DNA of 64,000 nucleotides, taken from Ceratodon purpureus (Eukaryota; Streptophyta; Bryopsida; Pseudoditrichales; Ditrichaceae). The position numbers and the translations under genes were made by a program. A model generated the notes under the pieces. It ran no database searches and was not told where the DNA came from. It saw only the letters and a program-made list of their open reading frames with translations. The DNA is taken from positions 22,145,792 to 22,209,791 of the forward strand of contig CM026423.1 in the NCBI GenBank assembly GCA_014871385.1, in the 5' to 3' direction. Below, piece by piece: positions 1-13,026 of this stretch (positions are counted from its first letter, which is position 1; every line of letters begins with the position of its first letter).

Positions 1-3000
1 TAATCCTTTCAATGTGAAATTTGGTCCGCACACATTGCCATTACTATATTTAGTTCAATGAAATTGCCAGTTTTGGCAAAATATAAAGTTTTTTTATGAC
101 TTTCCTGAAGTTCATCTCATGCTTCAAAATTCTTCATACTTTACCCTATATTTTCAATCAAAAATCAAAAACTCTCTATAATCCTTCGACGCCAATAACC
201 TGGAAGCCGGTTGAATTTCAGCAAATGATATCAAAATTACAAAATTGATTTATATCAAGTTCTTGTCTTAGTTCGTAAAAATAGACGTTAAACATGATTA
301 TTTATAATAAGTAAAATCAAACAATGGAAAATATACCATCTTGTTATGCATGGGTGTTAATTTTGGATTTTTTATTGAATTAGTACAAATCCCTTCCAAA
401 ATAACTTTTTAAATTTTATTGATTAATTTGATGAACCTAAGTGTACTGATGTTATCTTCACATTCACATCTACAACTTTGTGTGATTCATCAAATCCATT
501 TTCCATATTCATCAACCATTTTATAACAAATCTTTTCAAACATTGACGAATCAAGACGTTAAAGAGTTAAAGTCTAGTTAATTTTGCTATAATTGCAATG
601 TATGGCCACTTATTCTCAAAACATTCTCAGAACATATAAAAATGTGAGGATTTAAATTATACACCAAAATTTGAGATTTACTTTTTCTAATGTCTTCTTT
701 TTTGTCTAGTTATATAAGGTTTTAGTGCATGACTATTTTTTTATTTTTTTTTCTGAGTCAAATGGTTTTAGTGCATTACTTTAACGCTTGGATTTATAAT
801 CCAAATATTCTTCAAATGTCTTTTATATTGTCAAAGAGTGGGCTAAGTGATTACCGCATACCTTCATGTGAACAATCGAATAGTTCATTAGTTTTTAGAA
901 ATTGTATGCACATTATAATTGTAGAACCATGTTCCTAATTCACCTTCAAAACAAAGAACTTGAAACGCGCCATATCTATTGGTCAACCAAAATTTGTTTT
1001 TTGAACTTCTTAAAAACAATTACACTTATTCAACATTCTAAAAGCATTCTATACGCATCTTTTAATATTATAGTCTCACATCTAGTCTAAGATTTGACTA
1101 ACTTCAACACTTTTAAAAAAATAAACCATTATATTCATATTAAAAAATATGCCAAGAAATTAACAACATGCAACTAACATTTAAAGTTACAGTTGAAGAT
1201 AGTATTCACAGTTATCAATACTGAAAAACTAATAAGAATTACTCTCACATAATTTTGAAATATTTATGATCATACATTTTCAATAATAAAACATATTGTT
1301 CATTGATATATTAGAATGAATCGTTTTAGGATACTTTGTTTCTAATGACAAGTAATTTTTATTAAGAACATATGAAATTCGTATTTAAGTTTATCAATTT
1401 AAATCATGGGGAATAATAACGTATGTATCTAACGAGAATTTTGTAAAGAATCTTATCTTGCTCATTATACTAAATTATAACCATTGTATACGATTAAAAA
1501 CTTATAAATTTTCATTTGATTTAAAGAGACCAATAATTTACTCTGATTAATACTTGAATTCAATTATATTTTAAAAGGAATGTGTTTTGTCTTTATTTTT
1601 AGTTATATTAAACATTTATAACATAATGCATCGCATGTAATTTCAGGCGCTTAGTTGTATGAAGTTAATAGAATAAAACAATAATCAACTCTAAAATAAT
1701 AACATGGAAATGTCGCTGTAAAATGAAAAGAACAAAAAAGACTTGTTTGACATCAATAAAATTGTTAAACAAGATAAAAAATACAGAATGATGCTCAACA
1801 TAAGTATATTATATATAAATAACAGTTATTCAAACTGTTTTCAAATTTAATATCCTCTTTATTTATCCTATTGCGTTTATTTTTATAATAAAACATTTAA
1901 ATCCTCAAAATTTAGTAAGTAAAGTCTTTTATACTTATGTTGTTAATATGTTAATAATTGCGTATTTCTATATTAAGTAAGCAAAGCCATTAATATTTTA
2001 CAATACTTATATAGAGCTTTTTTTCTTTAATGCTAAATAGGTAAAAGTATATTTTTAAAATATTCAATGTTTAATAGTCATAAAGTGTTTTAAAACAATT
2101 AGGTACATTGTAACAAGGCCATCAGCAACATGATATTTTTGCAATAATGACGATCATGAACTATTTTAAGAGCGTTTACAAACATAATACATGGGTTGCA
2201 AGTGCACCTCCTATTACAAATCATACAAGGATTATGAGAAGGACTGTCGCTTCAAGCCAATGGACTACCTAATGCGATATATCAAGCACGTTGAATACAA
2301 TATTCAATTTTTAATGGATCATCTACTGTTTAGTGAGATTCGTTTTACATTGATTATGAAACAACAAAAATCGTTAAATACTAGGCGAAGAACTTAAATA
2401 ATCTTTAAATAGATTTCCTATATTGCAATTAATTAAAGTCATACATTTATACAAATGTAAATTAAATATTAAATACGTGTACAATAAATGACTTGACATT
2501 TTTAATATAATGAACTTTAATAGGATATCTATAATCATTTATGTTAAATGTTATTCGAAAGTTTTTTTTAAATAATAAAAACTTGATCATTCATGTCGAA
2601 AACAATAAAAACATTTAATTTCATGAAGTTTTTAATTTTAAATATGCAAAATAAATTTAAATGTTGTAATTAAAATTTTAAATGAGCGTTAAGGTTATTA
2701 TGTTGTTTCGTATTAAAACTTGATCCACTATAAGTTAGAATCTTATGGTTGCAACGAAAGCAAAAATCAAAATTATTGAAATGTTATAATAAAGCATTTT
2801 TTGGTAAAATGAAAACAGCTATGCTGAAACTTAATATTCTATGTGACAATAGAATCGAGCTTATTTAATTAAATGAAATATATTAAATTAATTAATTAAG
2901 AAGTTAAATGTTATATAGTAAAGTTATTGTATATAGTCTTAACAGATTCCGTATTTAAACGTTCAACAGATTATTTATTATATAATTAACTTTGATAACC

Positions 3001-6000
3001 TTTTTTTAACGTGCGATATGAAATCATTGTTAATAACAAAATCTATGGCTTAAAATTATAATAAACCATTTTTTCGTTTCCAAACAATCTTTGTGTATAT
3101 ATATATGTATATATATATTTGAATTATTTTAGAGATACCATGATTAACGATAACGCAAATATATACACTGTAAATAGCAATTTGTTTCTAAATTTATCAT
3201 ATTTTTGAATGAATGCCGTTGATGATATATAATTGAATATCATATGAATATTCGCACTTTCAATTTATTTTTGTGCTTTTCACGGATTTTACTCTAATGC
3301 CTCTTCAGATTGACGTTCGAAAATGAAAACTCATCGCTTCATTACTAAAACTTTTGAAACGCAATTGATTTATTGACATTTTTGGCAAGACAATGGTGAA
3401 ATACAGCGAAAGAGATAAGCATGGATATTTATGTGATTGTTTTTTATATGTATCTCATCACCTTGAATAAAATTGTGAGAGCAATTCAAGGACTACACGC
3501 GCACATTGGCAATTCACATTAGTGGATAATGTTATTTATTTGCGTGCATTACATGGTATTCGGTCAAGTCATGGTGACAAACAAGGTTGGCCGAACCTTT
3601 TTTGGAAAAATCTAATAAACCATTGTAATAATTAAAATTTTAATAATTACGAATTGATTTGTGTATTGTTATTCTTAAAAGTACTAGTTTTCAATTCATT
3701 TGTTATGAACTTTCGACTCTATAAATTAAATGCATAATTTTTTAAGGTTTTGAGATCATTATCTGTGAAAATAATGTATTTATTTTTGCCGCAACATTAT
3801 ATCTTTTATTTTTTGTTACATATCAATTTGCAAAACTTAAACATTTTCAAAGTTTGTTCACAAAAATAATTGCACTAACTATTAATTATTAACAAAATGA
3901 AATAATTTTACTACATAGCCTTGTCCACTGGCAGATTTAGTATCTGAAATCTTCGAATATGCTTACAAGATTTTTCTTCAAAAAAACTCTTTATACACGT
4001 TGTAATTATGGTTCAAAATGATATATATTTATATAACATTAAATTTCGTTTAAATTAATTAAGTAACAGAAAGTTCTTATAAATAGATTTAATTATTCCA
4101 ACACTTGGAACATATAATTAACAATACGAACATTACCAATAAGTACATTATGTTTCATTCATTTTCATGAAGTGCTTATAGGATTCATTTCTAATAAATG
4201 TATTCCAGAAATGCTATCCAAGAATTTAAATTGCTTTGAAAGATATTCACTCAAAGGCAATCACCATAAAGCCCTTTCTTTCTAAATGTATAAGACAATT
4301 TGTCTTTCAATCCTTATTTATACAAATAAAAATAACATCCCATTTACATTTTTGCGCAAACATGATAAGAATTTCTAAAATGTTTCATTATGAAATTTTA
4401 TCAGTTTCAACTGTTATTAAATTAATTTAATCAAACATTAATATTTATATTTAAACTTTAAACTAATTCTTTGTTATAAATAACATCCATTGTAACAAAT
4501 CATTTATTCATTTATAAATCTTACGACTATTTTATTCAAAAATCTCTGTTTATAAAAATATAATTGTATTAAATATTCGGTTTTTCAATGAAAAACTCGG
4601 TATAATATATAAATGCAAATAATATGTTTAATTATCTAAATATAAAATAAAAATTTAATCATTATATAAATCACAAGACTTAATCTTATCGTATTATAAG
4701 ACTTTATATTCATCTAATTTAGTATTATTTATTACATGATTCGATATTTTATAACAATAATAATAAAAAAATATACAATTTTATAAAATTAAGAATAGAC
4801 CAATTATATAAACTAATATTCTTTGAAATTAAGTAAATTTTAATAAACAAAATGTTATGTGTTACAAAATGAAACTTGTAATACACAACTTTTCATGTGT
4901 ATCAAAATTATTTTAAATATAAACACAACAATATAGCATTAATATTAAACCTGATTTTGAATGCCATTTTTAATTAAAATAATAATTAAAAAACTATAAT
5001 TAACATTTTTATAAAATATTCGATGTTAAAGAATGTCATATCTGTTTTGATTTTATATAACAAAGATACGTAACAATATAAAACTGAATTAGTTTTATAT
5101 AGAATAATTAAAACCCATTATATTTAACCATTATTTGAAAAATCTAAATATACAATACTTTATGTATTCATATTGAAAAATCTTTTATCGTTTTAAATTT
5201 GTGAAATAAATAGATTTATTCATTTTAAAAAAATAATTCTTTCACTACTTATGATAAATATATTTGTTTGATATAATAATAATTTTTTATAGTGGAATGA
5301 TATGTCTATTCAATTAAATAATCAATTGAATTATGCTTTTGTTATGGATTTTTTATTTATACAAAATAGATGATAAAATTATGAGGTTTTGCCAAAAAAT
5401 TATAACGAAAAATGATAAAATTGAACTTGAGAATAAACAATTAAAAGCGAATAATTTTCTGTACTATTATTGAATATCCTTTCCCAAAATCACAAAAACT
5501 GTAATCAATCAAAACATATGAATTTGAAAATGTCAAACATAAGCGACCACATTCTAGGCTTTTTAAGTAAATAGATAATTTACCTAGTTCAAATTTTATT
5601 AGTAGATAAAAAACTAAAAATAATTACGACAAGAAAGTTTACTACCTTCGTTTTGCAGCAGTGTATGTTTTTTTCTATGCAATGGAATTTGACCTTTTTA
5701 CTCACAAAGAAAAAAAAGGATCAACCAATAATGCAATTTTATAAAAAAGGAACAACTCATTTCTACGAGTGGTAAAAATGAATTTTTTTTAAGTAAAAGT
5801 TTTGGAAGAGAATGGTGACTTTTTTGTACTCCAAATAGAAATGCACAAGTTACTCTCACACAACTAGGAAGCAAAAAGGAAGCGGCATGAACCAAACCAT
5901 ACTACACCTAACCAAAACTCGGATATCTTACACACCAAAGATACAAATGCCGGATCTAAATTTGATTTTGAATTATAATGAAGTGTTTTATTTTGAATCA

Positions 6001-6540
6001 ACAAGCCTTTTCTCAATTTGGAACGTTGGCATAGTTCTCCAACGTACAAAATAAGAGCAATATTGGAAACTTGCGTTGAAATGGTGACTTATAACTTACC
6101 CACATTCATTAACATAGACTTCGAGTATCATTGGATCTTCATGCCTCCGCATCATTGGATCTCATGTATACAACAATGGACGAGACTTATGATCTTCATC
6201 ATCTGAATAAAAAAACACCTTTCAGCAATTGGATCTTATCACTAAATGATGTTTTCATAAAACTTTACAAGTGATAATTTGTATATAAACCTGCTCTCAA
6301 ATAAGAAACACCAAAATGATCATAGCACAAAATTGACAGTCATGTAACACATAACTTTTGGAAGACTTCAATTTATTTAATTTAATCAGATCAGGCGCTA
6401 ACAACTTTTACATAACAAGAGGATCAATCCCAAAATAATTAAATAAATCGGACCATGGAAGAGATTCACTTCCAGGTGAAGGGCATACACTATGAGTTTT
6501 TGTATTTTAAGTGTGTTTTCATTGGAATTATAAATAAAAT
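1..6540. other. Very AT-rich block without recognisable genes
   Basis: By eye roughly three quarters or more of the bases are A or T, with frequent homopolymer and TA runs, including a short (TA)n tract near 3,096-3,120. Open frames are short, start at random and have no recognisable domain, splice signals or conserved composition. I see no rRNA or tRNA. A GC-richer patch sits at about 6,541-6,595, where the block ends. This is intergenic or heterochromatin-like DNA, or decayed repeats; I cannot assign it further. Confidence 0.6.
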
Positions 6541-8450
6541 ACATGGAGAGAGACACCGCTGCGGAACCGAAGCAGAGACCTGCTAGGCGAAATATATATA
6601 TGAATTTGTACGTCGTAATTCTATTTTAATTTGTTTAAAGTAGTAATATAATGAATAACTTGACTTTTCAGATTTAAGAGGGTATTTTAAGTTAGGGAAT
6701 GCTAAATCTCCGACTATTATGGGATATAAGTTCGTTCTTAATCTGATTACCATTTTAAGTTGATTTTGTTAATCCGATTTTATTAAATATTTATTTTGTG
6801 GAGAGTAATGGTGAGTTCATCCCATTTGGAAAATATTGTAAACGCTGGCACTCTTTTCGAGTACGAGGGTATTCACTTGTAAGACTTTAATCCAATATGG
6901 GATATAAAATAAGTTTCAAGAATGTTTACATTCTGTTATGTTCATGATGGGTTCAGATATGCAGTACTTGGTTAGAAGAACAAATATATAAAAAATGCGA
7001 TACTTGAATTGATCACCATGATTTCATAGTCGGGATCAGTGATTTGAATTAGCGTTGTCAGAAATACAGAATATCTAAGTGAACGGTCGTAGCTTGTGTA
7101 TATGTCAATCATGTTCATAAATGGTATATCGTTCAAGATGTATTAGGTCATTGAGATCCATCACATATGGGTATGATTCGGACATAAATGGGTCTGAAAT
7201 TAAGCAGTCTGATGAGTATACGAACCAAGGAAAAAAGAACTATCAACTGCAAGAGCCACTTAATCTGCTAGATTCCCCATTTTTATTTATAATTAGTTTA
7301 TGAATGACCTAGCAACATAACTAAGGACCTTCAACACATGTTGTCAAAATTTTTAATTGTAATACAACAATCCATGCATAACTTCTTAAATTATTAATCC
7401 ATTCTGCTTTGTTTGAGATACGAGCCGATAGGAATTCCCACTTGTGAAATGCATGAAGAAGATGAAGCAGAACTTCTATGAAAGCGTTGTCAGAGATCGA
7501 CCATAACAAATGGTTAAGTTCCTCTTAAAATCATGAATCATAGTCTCAACTTGTACAACTGATTGGTATGAAATGGCATATTATATTGAACATTCTTAAT
7601 AGACAATCTCCTGAAGCTTATACTGTGAATTCTGAAACTTATACTGTGCTCCTGAAACTCATATTGTGAATCCGCTTATAAGTCGAGCTAGGTTTAACAT
7701 CCAATCCAAGGATCTATGCAATTATCATACTACTTCTTTAGATTCTCAAAGGGATTTGAACACATTTTTTGTTCCATTCTGAAGCAATCTTTATAAGGTA
7801 GAAACACCTGTAACCGACAACTTAAAGCAGTTTAGCATATCAAAGCTTGGGTTATCGACAAGGAGATATTTTTGGTTCATAGGAAAATAAGGTTCAAGAA
7901 GAATGAGCATATTTTCATGAATTATCTCCCAATTATCTCCCAATATCTCCCAATTATCTCCCAATTTTTCAAAGTGAAAAGTACTTTCGAACCAATAGCC
8001 GATATATACAAATGAGGTACATCTGTTCTTTCTTAATCTAGGAATTAGAAGATATCGGCTATTGGTCATGTGTCGACTGTAGGTGTGTCAACCTTAGGAT
8101 GGATAAAAGAATACTCATCCCCGTCAGACTTCGGCAAGGCCGGAAAACTCATCAAAATATCAAAGGTCTATAATGAGATGGTTTACAGACTTGAAAGAAC
8201 ATTACGGACTGAAGACAATTCCGGCTTTACAAGACAGAGTCATTTCCAAGTAAAATCTGCTGAGCTTTCTCCGGATAGTATGCATGTCAATTTCACCCGA
8301 CCTTAGTCGATCAGTGGGAGTCGAGTATTTAGACATTTCAAAATCTTGTCGACTGACGCAGGCGCCAACCGGACTGCGTAGTGAAATGAAGGACCATATT
8401 CGATCCTAAAATCTGCGACCACTAGGTAGATCTAGCTCATGTGACCATGA
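6541..8450. other. Gene-poor spacer with short tandem and inverted repeats
   Basis: No gene is supported here. About 7,612-7,672 holds three near-copies of a unit like GAAACTTATACTGTG. At 7,667-7,700 and 8,335-8,385 there are diverged pieces of the repeat described at 10,403 and 11,638, including a CGCAGGCGCC core near 8,359. A 78-aa open frame at 8,070-8,306 (+) has no supporting feature. Confidence 0.45.
7921..7965. repeat. Tandem repeat of an AATTATCTCCC-like unit
   Basis: Four consecutive near-identical 9-11 bp units of AATTATCTCCC/CAATATCTCC type are visible. About 30 bp downstream starts a 15-bp perfect inverted repeat (ACCAATAGCCGATAT at 7,991-8,005 and its complement at 8,052-8,066), so this may be the remains of a small element. 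Confidence 0.7.
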
Positions 8451-9104
8451 CTATCCTAGATTTACGAGGGTCAATCCTGAGTATTGCACTAAACTGCCAG
8501 TGATTGAGTCTGTGGATTCCCAAGAGGAGCCTGCTCTAATCCAGTTTGTCACTGTTCTAGTTGAGTTGTTAGGTCCAATGACGGAGTCTACAACTGAAAA
8601 GACCATCAGGTTTGCGTAGTCAACCTCGAGATACTTTTGTTTCCAAAAGTCTGCACGCATAAATGTTGGACCATATGGCATACTCGGCTGCGTAAATCCC
8701 AAGACAATAGTATTTTTGTCGGGGACGGCTCCACCGCGTCCAAGACCGAAAACTTCCGCCGTTCCGGGATCTTCCCTTTCCGGAATAAGTATTCCTCCGG
8801 TCATCGCCTCCTTGAATCCAAGCCCGTATTCCCAAACCATGAGCATCATGCACTTCATGTTCGGAGGAAAATCACTACCTCGATCACTATCTAGAGCATA
8901 TATAACTGACGAGGAGAAGATCTTCAGCAGCCATGTCTTATGATACTGATTCCAATGCTCCGGAGACTTGTATAGATAGTACTGAATGATGGAATCGGCC
9001 TTTAATCTACGTATAACTATATCCCCAACTTGCGGTTCCGTCATCGTCCCAGAGTTGAGGAAGAACTGTGATCCCGAAGGGAGGCTAAACATGAGAGGAG
9101 ACAT
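8451..9104 (-). CDS. Orphan protein of block A, about 217 aa
   Basis: This is an uninterrupted frame on the minus strand. An upstream ATG at 9,251 would give 266 aa, but a good TATA box (CTTATATAAG, about 9,220-9,229) lies inside that N-terminal extension. The ATG at 9,104, about 120 bp downstream of the TATA box, is therefore the more likely start; similar TATA-to-ATG spacing is seen for other genes in the window. The protein mixes hydrophobic strands with several Trp and Tyr residues, a glycine-rich stretch (GLGRGG) in the middle and an Asn/Thr-rich C-terminus. I see no signal peptide, clear membrane segment or catalytic motif, and I do not recognise the family. An exact 16-bp ATGGCGCCGGCGCCAT palindrome lies about 310 bp upstream at 9,417-9,432. 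Length and codon regularity suggest a real gene; function unknown. Confidence 0.5.
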   Translation of the reverse strand: MSPLMFSLPSGSQFFLNSGTMTEPQVGDIVIRRLKADSIIQYYLYKSPEHWNQYHKTWLLKIFSSSVIYALDSDRGSDFPPNMKCMMLMVWEYGLGFKEAMTGGILIPEREDPGTAEVFGLGRGGAVPDKNTIVLGFTQPSMPYGPTFMRADFWKQKYLEVDYANLMVFSVVDSVIGPNNSTRTVTNWIRAGSSWESTDSITGSLVQYSGLTLVNLG

Positions 9105-9216
9105 TGTTTGGAGGCAAAATGTGCTACACGTTCTCTCCGCGAAAACTGATGATCTACTGTCTGTCTCAGAATAAAATGAGCGTTCAGGTCGTCTGCGACT
9201 AGCATGTTGTGGTTGC

Positions 9217-9231
9217 ACCTTATATAAGATG
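9217..9231 (-). promoter_or_regulatory. TATA box for the 8,451-9,104 gene
   Basis: CTTATATAAG reads the same on both strands and lies about 120 bp upstream of the ATG at 9,104. It argues against the longer start at 9,251. Confidence 0.4.
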
Positions 9232-10402
9232 AACTCTACCGTCAATCTCATGTAAAGGCGCCGGCGGCATTTGCTTTTATCTTCAAAATAGTTTGTCCTT
9301 GTTTATGCCCCAAATTCCTTCTTCCTTAATGATACACCGCCAACCAGACTTGTGTCTGTCAGACAGATTGTGTCTGATCCTGTGGATTATGTAACTTATT
9401 GTTGAGAGCACATGATATGGCGCCGGCGCCATCACATCACAATTTACTTCCACACGATAATGTCAGTTAGTGATACCCCAACAGTACAATTGTCAAAGCA
9501 TTTAACAGGTAGAAATCTTGCATATGGATGCGGATCATACAAATGGCTATTCCAGGGACTTTTCAATGGGCTCGAAAAGAGTGTGGGCATTTAGAACCGC
9601 CGTGATGAACAAGGTATGAATAGCGCTGCCGTGTTTATAAATTGACTTGAATATCTTGTGGAGGATAAAACAAAAAATGGAAATTTTCCAATCATTCTCT
9701 TCCTTTTCCCCTTTAAATAAATTGTTAATGATAGGCCCATGTGCTAAAATTGCACATTCTAAGCTCATGCAAGTATATTATGCAGGTATGCTCATACAAT
9801 TTCGTATAAAGTTGCCAGTCATTTGTTCTCAGTTTATCTTCCATTTAAAAATATGTTCTGAAATTCACATTGACAAAATATGTTACGAAATTCGGATTTT
9901 CACATCGGGCAAATTCTGTATTGATGGTCCAACATCAAAATGAAATCATGCTACAATAATTTCGGAATTCCCTTTATGTTTGGGATAGGCTCAGATTTGG
10001 AGTACTTGGTTGGATAACAAAATTAAAGGAAAAATGTTTTATGAACTGCAAGATCTGCCCATTTTTTTGGATAATTCATTTGAATACTCTCTGAATGACG
10101 TAGTAATAAACATACGGGCCAAGAACACATTTCTAACGAAAGTTCAATAGTAATTCATTCTACTATTAATAATATTAAAATTCAGCTTCTGTTCAATTTC
10201 TTCATCGACGACGCGTTACTGTCTAAATGAGCCACAGATAATCCCTCTTACGGATATCCATAAATAAGGCCGAGCAGCATATTTCTAATTAGCCATCTCC
10301 CTAAACGAATGGTTGTGTTCCACTATATTCATGTTGAAAACTCTCATCATTTACAAGTGTTCCTAATGAATCGGTTATAGAAGTTTGTGCATTCCTACTA
10401 GA

Positions 10403-10688
10403 ATAAGTCTATTTTGCTCCAGAGAATTCGGATTATGGATCCGCTTATAAGTCGAGCCTAGTCTTATGCTCAATTAGAGGACATGTGCAACTTGCAGACC
10501 ATTTAGTTCGATCCCAAGTTCTACTCCAGTATTTAATGAATTCAGATTATTGGCGACTGGCGCAGGCGCCAACTGGTCTGCGCACTAATATGTATGAAAC
10601 TGCTACAGAGTCACCCCCAGAGTTGGACAGCACAATGTGGCGAGCTGCACAATTCCATGGATAAATAAGTACATTGGATAACTCATAC
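10403..10688. repeat. Direct repeat copy 1 carrying a GGCGCAGGCGCC site
   Basis: About 285 bp closely match 11,638-11,924 in the same orientation. Shared stretches include GAGGACATGTGCAACTTGCA and GAGTTGGACAGCACAATGTG. A variant palindrome, TGGCGCAGGCGCCA, sits in the middle at 10,558-10,571. Together with copy 2 it brackets about 950 bp of unrelated sequence. Confidence 0.85.
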
Positions 10689-11637
10689 CGGAGACGGAAA
10701 CATTGAATACAGTGCCCACTAGTGACCACCACCAACCTGAATGAGAACCGTGACTCATCTCCCTGGAATATCTTGCATTATTACCCAGGCTGTGGCCGAT
10801 AACCGGGGAGCTTTATCTTTGTACCATGGCTACATGGACAAACCTTCGACTGGGAAAATTCCCTTTAGGTGGATCATATTTCTGTGGGCAGGCTCATAAT
10901 TCTGTTCCAGGCCGTGGAAAATTGATGAGGATCGATTCCTTGTTTGCATGACACACGCATTCGGTAGATGATTGATCGATTTTCAAAAAATTAATCTAGG
11001 ATTTTACTTTCTGGTTTTGATTTTAGTATATGACGTGGAGAAACATTCTATGGGAAGATATCTTGTGGTGAAATTTTCTTTCATGATTTTTTGAGGATTT
11101 TCTCAGATATGTTAAGTATATTAAATTTTTGGATGTATATATAAAATAAAGAAACTTTTGGATGTTTTTACACGTTATGTTAAGTATATTAAATTTTTCA
11201 TTATGACGTGAAATCCTCATTTGAGAGGTCCTTTCCAAACGATATCTGTTTTCTCTTTGGAATACATTGAGATTTATCCGGTTACAGTTTGTTTTTTTCA
11301 AACAATTTGGCACTTAATTTTAAATACGACGAAAACCAACTACAGTAAGAACCAGGGAGACAAGCCTGCCGGCGAAGAGATTTAAATTCTGAAACTAAGA
11401 GAAAGAGGCCTTCCTGACTCGGTTGAGTCTGATTCCACTTCAGCAGTGATTCTCCGATTACGATCAATTTTCAGGATGCAGGAACTCAGGTTCTGCGAGC
11501 TGCATCGATGTTCTCTTCACTCCAGCGCTGAGCAGGATTACTGCATCACAAAGCCGGGTTACTGCATCTGTAAGCAGGATTACAGGTCCAGCAGGAAAGC
11601 AGTACGAACAGGTTTACACATGCACTGACGGACGGAT

Positions 11638-11924
11638 TATAAGTCTATTTAGCTCCAGATAATCTTGATTATGGATTCGCTTATAAATCGAGATTAGTCT
11701 TATGATTATTAGAGGACATGTGCAACTTGCAGACCATTTAGTTCGAGCCGAAGTTCTTCTCCAGTATTTCAAAAATTTCAAATTCTTGGCGACTGGCGCA
11801 GGCGCCAACTGGCCTGCGCATTAATCTGTATGATAGTGCTACAGAGTCACCCCAGAGTTGGACAGCACAATGTGGCGAGCTGCACAATTCCAAGAATAAA
11901 TAAGTACATTGGGTAACTCATACG
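11638..11924. repeat. Direct repeat copy 2 carrying a GGCGCAGGCGCC site
   Basis: This is the second copy of the 10,403-10,688 repeat, differing by scattered substitutions and small indels. The variant palindrome TGGCGCAGGCGCCA is identical in both copies (here 11,794-11,807). A third, broken copy can be traced at 7,667-7,700 plus 8,335-8,385. The family could be terminal repeats of a small element or duplicated regulatory DNA. Confidence 0.85.
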
Positions 11925-13026
11925 TATAATTTATGACAAGTTTCTCTCGTCAACTGAAGACCTTGATGACGTGCCAATGGGGTATGGCGCCGGCGCCATA
12001 ATGCAACTCCACCTCTGTTTTCGATGCCGTCCTCAACTTCGAATGCCAGGAAGAAATGCCAGATTAGAATCTTGTGGTAAGTTTTCAGCTTGAACCACTT
12101 TGAGATTATGGCAGCGACCTCATCATCATGTTGGAAATCATTGTGGATTTACGAGAACAGAGACTCTCGACAAGCAGTTTACTCTTTGATCAGCTTCTGC
12201 AACTCGCGATATTATCGATGAGAAAATAGTTTTGAAGTTCGCTAATGTACGAGGTACTATTTGATTAGTGTTTCAAATTAGTCGTTCTTAATTTGCCAGA
12301 GTATAGAAGTCTAGCAATAACCAACTAACTGGATCAAGGAGATGATAGAAACCGCATATCAAATGTCCAAGTATTGTCTCCCATCCAAGTTCTGATTAAG
12401 ATGTTGCTCCATAACTGCATAACTTCAGAAAATGCAAAGTGTTAAGTCCATAGTGGTAGAATATTGTCACAATGTAGAGCTGCCTGACTATGGCGATGCA
12501 TTATGGCCCTGAAATAATAAATTTATCCATAGGCAGCTCCAGAGCGAATGCTATCGCGAAATTTAGACTTGAAAAGTAGAGATTCCCGAGATAAATGCAG
12601 CAAATTGTCCAGCAAATTTCTCCTGGATCTATGGAATTTTGTATGCAAAACACGCTCCACGAAAAACGATATTGGACCCGATAATCTACTTCAAAATTCG
12701 CCTGATATTGGTGGCGCTTAGGACCCGATAAACTGCGTCAGCAACGTAAGTGGAAATACAAATCGCAAACAAAGACAAATATCCGCTCTAATATACCATA
12801 GTCCAGTCTGCCGACTAGACCGATTCGATGTAGTCCGCAATCTGATGTCTTGGCCGAAGTCATGAAGCTTTAGAATTTGGTCGAAAAAGCCGACTCAGGA
12901 TTTGGTCGCAAAGGCTCTGAATCCAGTCCCTGCAATTGGAAATTCATGAGAATTGTTCTAAAACTGGAATACCAAGGATTACGTAATTTGAAAGGGAGGT
13001 TTAAGAATTACCCATTGATGATCCGT

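Larger units (their letters stand above)
9252..13026. other. Repeat-bearing spacer in block A
   Basis: No coding gene is supported. The stretch holds exact palindromes at 9,417-9,432 and 11,984-11,999, a degenerate copy just after 9,251, the two ~285-bp direct repeats listed separately, and a 22-bp direct repeat (ATGTTAAGTATATTAAATTT core) near 11,107 and 11,176. Confidence 0.5.

Noticed and set aside
729..4430. Several 60-70 aa frames in the AT-rich block
   Set aside because: Random-looking composition, no domains, no splice context.
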